Shown here in pieces: positions 7,140-9,903 of a stretch of DNA of 9,903 nt; the first letter of the stretch is position 1, and the number at the start of each line of letters is the position of its first letter. Where the stretch lies: assembly GCA_050288085.1 (NCBI GenBank), contig JBNKDD010000208.1, positions 1 through 9,903 of the forward strand, written 5' to 3'. The notes below the pieces were generated by a model, which worked only from the letters and a program-made list of their open reading frames with translations, was not told where the DNA came from and did not search any database. A program made the position numbers and the translations under genes. Source of the DNA: JBNKDD01 sp050288085. GTDB taxonomy: Bacteria; Chloroflexota; Anaerolineae; Aggregatilineales; UBA3940.

Positions 7140-9903
7140 TTATCGCCCTGCTCGCCAATCGATAATAAAGGCAGTCGGATCAACGTCCCGCCCGATCCGC
7201 AGTTTGCGATTGCGTCCGCCGGTTTCTTCTTCGCCGATCACTTCCATCGCGTACAGCGTATCGACCAGCCGTCCGGCCCGTGGATAGCCGATCCCCAATT
7301 TGCGTTGGAGCAGCGAGGCTGAGGCGTGGCCTTCCTGTTGTACCAGCCGGATCGCCTTCTCAATCATAGAGTCGGTCTCTTCCAGCACCGCCGCGCGGGC
7401 GAGGGCGCGTTCCCAGGGGGCTTCAGTTTCCTCTTCGGCATCCTTCCAGGTGGCCCGCCAGAATTCGACGATCCGATCCAGCTCGTTGTCGTTGACAAAA
7501 CAACCCTGCAGCCGGACCGGCCCCGCAGCATCCGACCCCTGGAACAGCAGGTCGCCCTTCCCGATCAGGTCTTCCGCGCCCACTGCATCGATGATCACCC
7601 GCGAGTCTATGCCGGAGGCCACCGCGAAGGAAATCCGGGCAGGGAAGTTGGCTTTGATCAGTCCGGTCAGCACGTCGGTGCTGGGGCGCTGGGTAGCGAC
7701 CACCAGGTGAATCCCGGTAGCGCGGGCCATCTGCGCCAGCCGTGTGATCAGGTGCTCGGTTTCGTCCGGGAATTCGTTCATCAACTCGGCTAATTCGTCG
7801 ATCAGCACCACGATATAGGGCAGTCGTTTACCCTTGCGTTTGCCCTTATTGTAGACCGTGATATTCCGCGCCTGGTCTTCCTCCATCAGTTTGTAGCGAT
7901 AATCCATCTCGCGGGTCAGCCAGCGCAGCACCCCGATGATCCGGTCAAGCTGCACCTCAACGTGTCCCAGCAGGTGAGGCAGCCCATTGAAGCGCACCAA
8001 CTCGACCATCTTCGGGTCGATCAGGATCAGGCGCAGGTCTTCAGGCGTATTATTGGTGATCAGGCAGGTGGCAATCGACGTGATGCACACTGATTTGCCG
8101 GAGCCGGTTGTCCCGCCGATCAGCATGTGGGGCATTGTCGCCAGGTCAACGGCGAAGGGGCGGCCATCAACCTCGCGGCCCAGGCCAAGCGTCAGAGGCG
8201 AGTTGTATTTATAGAACTGCTCCGATTCGATAATGGGGCGCAGCGACACGACCCCCGGTCGGGCGTTTGGCACTTCAACGCCGACATAATTCGTGCCGGG
8301 CACCGGGGCCTGAATACGGACGCGGGGAGCCTGGAGCGCCAGCGATATATCTTTTGCCAGCCCGGCGACTTTGGTTACCCGCACCCGCTGGACGACCTTT
8401 TTGCCGTCCTTCTCGACACTGGCGAACGGCTGCACCGCGTACTGCGTGACGGTCGGCCCGGCCTTGACTCCCACCACCTCGACCTTCATCCCGAAGTCCT
8501 CAACCGTCTCCTCGATGATAGTCGCCGCCAGGTTGATCTCATGTTCGGTGGGCCGTTCGAAGTCGGTCACGTCCAGCAGGTCAAGGGACGGCAGTTCATC
8601 CGGGCGCTTGCGGAATTTCTTTTTATCCCGCAGTTCGGCAACGGTGAACCGGTACCTGATCTCGCGCTTGGGTTTGACTTCTTTGGCTTCTTCTTCTTCC
8701 TCTGCCTGACCGTTTGTGAGCGGCCCGGTTGCAGGAATTTCCGGCGCATCGGCCCGCATCCCGGTCACGATGGATGGGCGGCCCTTCATCACGTTGCCCA
8801 TGTCGGGGCTGTCTTCTCCGTCCACATCAGATGCCGGTTGTGCGCCTCCCTGACCGGCAGCCGATTGTATTTGCGGTTTGATCACCGGATTAATCCGCGC
8901 CGCAATTTTCATCAGCCGGATATTCAGCCAGCCCAGAATGCCAACCATGTGCCGCCGCCGGAATCCGGCCATAACCCCACCGCTGATCGCCAACAAGCTC
9001 AACAGCACCACACCGGTCACAAAATCGCCCAGCAGGCTGTGGAATACATCCTGGATCGCCCAGCCGATCACCCCGCCGCCGCGGCCCTCAAAGGCGCGGG
9101 CAAAGGCTTCGATCTGCCCATCCTCGCCGCCGATACTCCACCGGATAAAGGCGTGGGTATAGGCCAGCAGGAAGACAAAAAACCATTCCCCGGCGATGAT
9201 CCGCCACCAGTTCAGGCGGACTTTAATATTGATCTTCGGGGCGAGGATCAAAGCCCCGGCGGTGATGATCACCGTCGAGACGACGTAAGCTCCCCAGCCA
9301 AAGGCTTTCTGTAAGGCCCTGGCCCATATATCGCCGATATCGCCGCTCGTCGGACTGAGCAGCGTGAAGAACGACAGCAGGCCGAGCATGATCAAAAAGA
9401 CGGCCAGCAGTTCATCAGCATAAGATGGCATCTGAGCCTGGATGCGTTTGATCCAATCCGGCTCCGGCGGAATTTCGGGTTTTTCTTTGGCGGGTTGGGC
9501 CGGTTTGCGCTCTTTGATGCGCATCCCCTGCACGCCCGGCAGTGTCCGCGCGGGCGGCCTGGTTGGTGCTTGTTTAGTCGCAGACTTTTTTGTTTTCTTG
9601 GTGGTCGGCGGGCTGCTGGGTTTGCCGCCAGGCCGTGATTTTGAACCTGTTCGGCTGGGGCTGGATGTCGGTGCAGCCCCACCGGGCCGGGGTTTCGATT
9701 GCTGTACCGGGCCGGGCCTGGGTGTCAGCGTGCCGGGCCGCGACTGCTGACCGGGCAATCCGCCGGTCTGACCACCGGGCCGCGATTGCTGACCGGGTAC
9801 GCCCGGTCGCGACTGTTGACCGGGTAAACCGCCGCCAGGACGGGCGGGACTCTTGCCAGTTGAACGACCACCTGTCTGGCCGCCGGGCCGTGACTGCTGA
9901 CCG
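7140..9903 (-). CDS. ftsK: DNA translocase FtsK/SpoIIIE, 5' end beyond the window
   Basis: FtsK pumps DNA at the division septum to finish chromosome segregation. The frame is open to the window edge (920 codons visible), so the gene is 5'-partial. A TTG at 9758 is a possible but unconvincing start, because the same PGQQSRPGG motif continues upstream of it. In residues counted from that TTG: a Pro/Gly/Gln/Arg-rich leader (to about 105), about four membrane spans (117-135, 153-173, 190-208, 243-265), a charged linker with EEEEE (353-357), the alpha domain (about 380-500), then the RecA-like motor with Walker A GGTTGSGKS (548-556), Walker B VVLIDELAE (650-658) and ATQRPSTDVLTG (688-699). The C-terminal winged-helix gamma domain (about 797-845, with LLQRKLGIGYPRAGRLVD) reads polarity sequences on DNA and is complete. 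The leader before the first membrane span is far longer than in E. coli FtsK. Confidence 0.95.
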   Translation of the reverse strand, partial: GQQSRPGGQTGGRSTGKSPARPGGGLPGQQSRPGVPGQQSRPGGQTGGLPGQQSRPGTLTPRPGPVQQSKPRPGGAAPTSSPSRTGSKSRPGGKPSSPPTTKKTKKSATKQAPTRPPARTLPGVQGMRIKERKPAQPAKEKPEIPPEPDWIKRIQAQMPSYADELLAVFLIMLGLLSFFTLLSPTSGDIGDIWARALQKAFGWGAYVVSTVIITAGALILAPKINIKVRLNWWRIIAGEWFFVFLLAYTHAFIRWSIGGEDGQIEAFARAFEGRGGGVIGWAIQDVFHSLLGDFVTGVVLLSLLAISGGVMAGFRRRHMVGILGWLNIRLMKIAARINPVIKPQIQSAAGQGGAQPASDVDGEDSPDMGNVMKGRPSIVTGMRADAPEIPATGPLTNGQAEEEEEAKEVKPKREIRYRFTVAELRDKKKFRKRPDELPSLDLLDVTDFERPTEHEINLAATIIEETVEDFGMKVEVVGVKAGPTVTQYAVQPFASVEKDGKKVVQRVRVTKVAGLAKDISLALQAPRVRIQAPVPGTNYVGVEVPNARPGVVSLRPIIESEQFYKYNSPLTLGLGREVDGRPFAVDLATMPHMLIGGTTGSGKSVCITSIATCLITNNTPEDLRLILIDPKMVELVRFNGLPHLLGHVEVQLDRIIGVLRWLTREMDYRYKLMEEDQARNITVYNKGKRKGKRLPYIVVLIDELAELMNEFPDETEHLITRLAQMARATGIHLVVATQRPSTDVLTGLIKANFPARISFAVASGIDSRVIIDAVGAEDLIGKGDLLFQGSDAAGPVRLQGCFVNDNELDRIVEFWRATWKDAEEETEAPWERALARAAVLEETDSMIEKAIRLVQQEGHASASLLQRKLGIGYPRAGRLVDTLYAMEVIGEEETGGRNRKLRIGRDVDPTAFIIDWRAGR
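9733..9903 (-). repeat. In-frame repeats encoding PGQQSRPGG in the FtsK leader
   Basis: A near-identical 23-base unit, CCGGGCCGCGACTGCTGACC plus GGG on the plus strand, occurs at 9733-9755, 9775-9797 and 9802-9824, and cut by the edge at 9883-9903. The start-to-start steps are 42, 27 and 81 bases, all multiples of three, so the frame is kept and each copy encodes PGQQSRPG. Intervening segments such as GQTGG also recur. The array continues past the window edge. Confidence 0.85.

Noticed and set aside
8127..9314. A 395-codon open frame on the plus strand opposite ftsK
   Set aside because: It lies wholly antisense to a clear FtsK with intact motifs. Its protein has no recognisable domain and is rich in His, Arg, Gln and Pro, as expected of a GC-rich shadow frame.
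9733..9903. CRISPR-like or tandem-repeat array
   Set aside because: The repeats are irregularly spaced, in frame, and encode a protein motif. The spacers are short, GC-rich and related to each other.

Overview
The window looks like chromosomal DNA from an uncultured or little-studied bacterium. I think Chloroflexota (Anaerolineae-like) is the best guess. Moderate-to-high GC, an FtsK with a long Pro/Gly/Gln-rich leader, C-terminally anchored glycosidases and a GAF sensor kinase with a solute-binding sensor all fit that group, but no marker gene in the window proves it. No rRNA, tRNA, CRISPR array, transposase or phage gene is visible.

Layout: five genes lie in a row on the minus strand. Reading in their direction from the right edge, they are a 5'-truncated FtsK/SpoIIIE DNA translocase (7140-9903), a hybrid-sensor histidine kinase (4627-7068), a secreted and membrane-anchored clan GH-A glycoside hydrolase (3026-4504), a GT4 glycosyltransferase (1756-2907) and a HEAT-repeat protein (656-1693). 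One small gene at the left edge (80-436, plus strand) encodes a stand-alone two-CW cysteine-rich protein. It converges on the HEAT gene and ends in a strong UUCG-loop terminator (461-489).

Regulation: TTGACA -35 boxes lie just downstream of the ftsK and kinase stop codons, so the kinase and the glycosidase probably each have their own promoter. The glycosidase promoter is followed by an 8-bp inverted repeat at the predicted transcript start, which could be an operator or a 5' UTR hairpin. A GC-rich hairpin repeat of a type common between bacterial genes separates the glycosidase and glycosyltransferase genes.

How the genes may work together: the kinase carries an extracytoplasmic ligand-binding domain, the glycosidase acts outside the membrane, and the glycosyltransferase builds glycans inside. 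A small surface-glycan module (sense, trim, synthesise) is a reasonable hypothesis but rests only on proximity. No response regulator is in the window. FtsK is a housekeeping chromosome-segregation gene and is probably unrelated. I found no clearly undescribed multi-gene system. The points most worth a second look are the in-frame PGQQSRPGG repeats of FtsK running off the edge, the inverted repeat at the glycosidase promoter, and the stand-alone two-CW protein.
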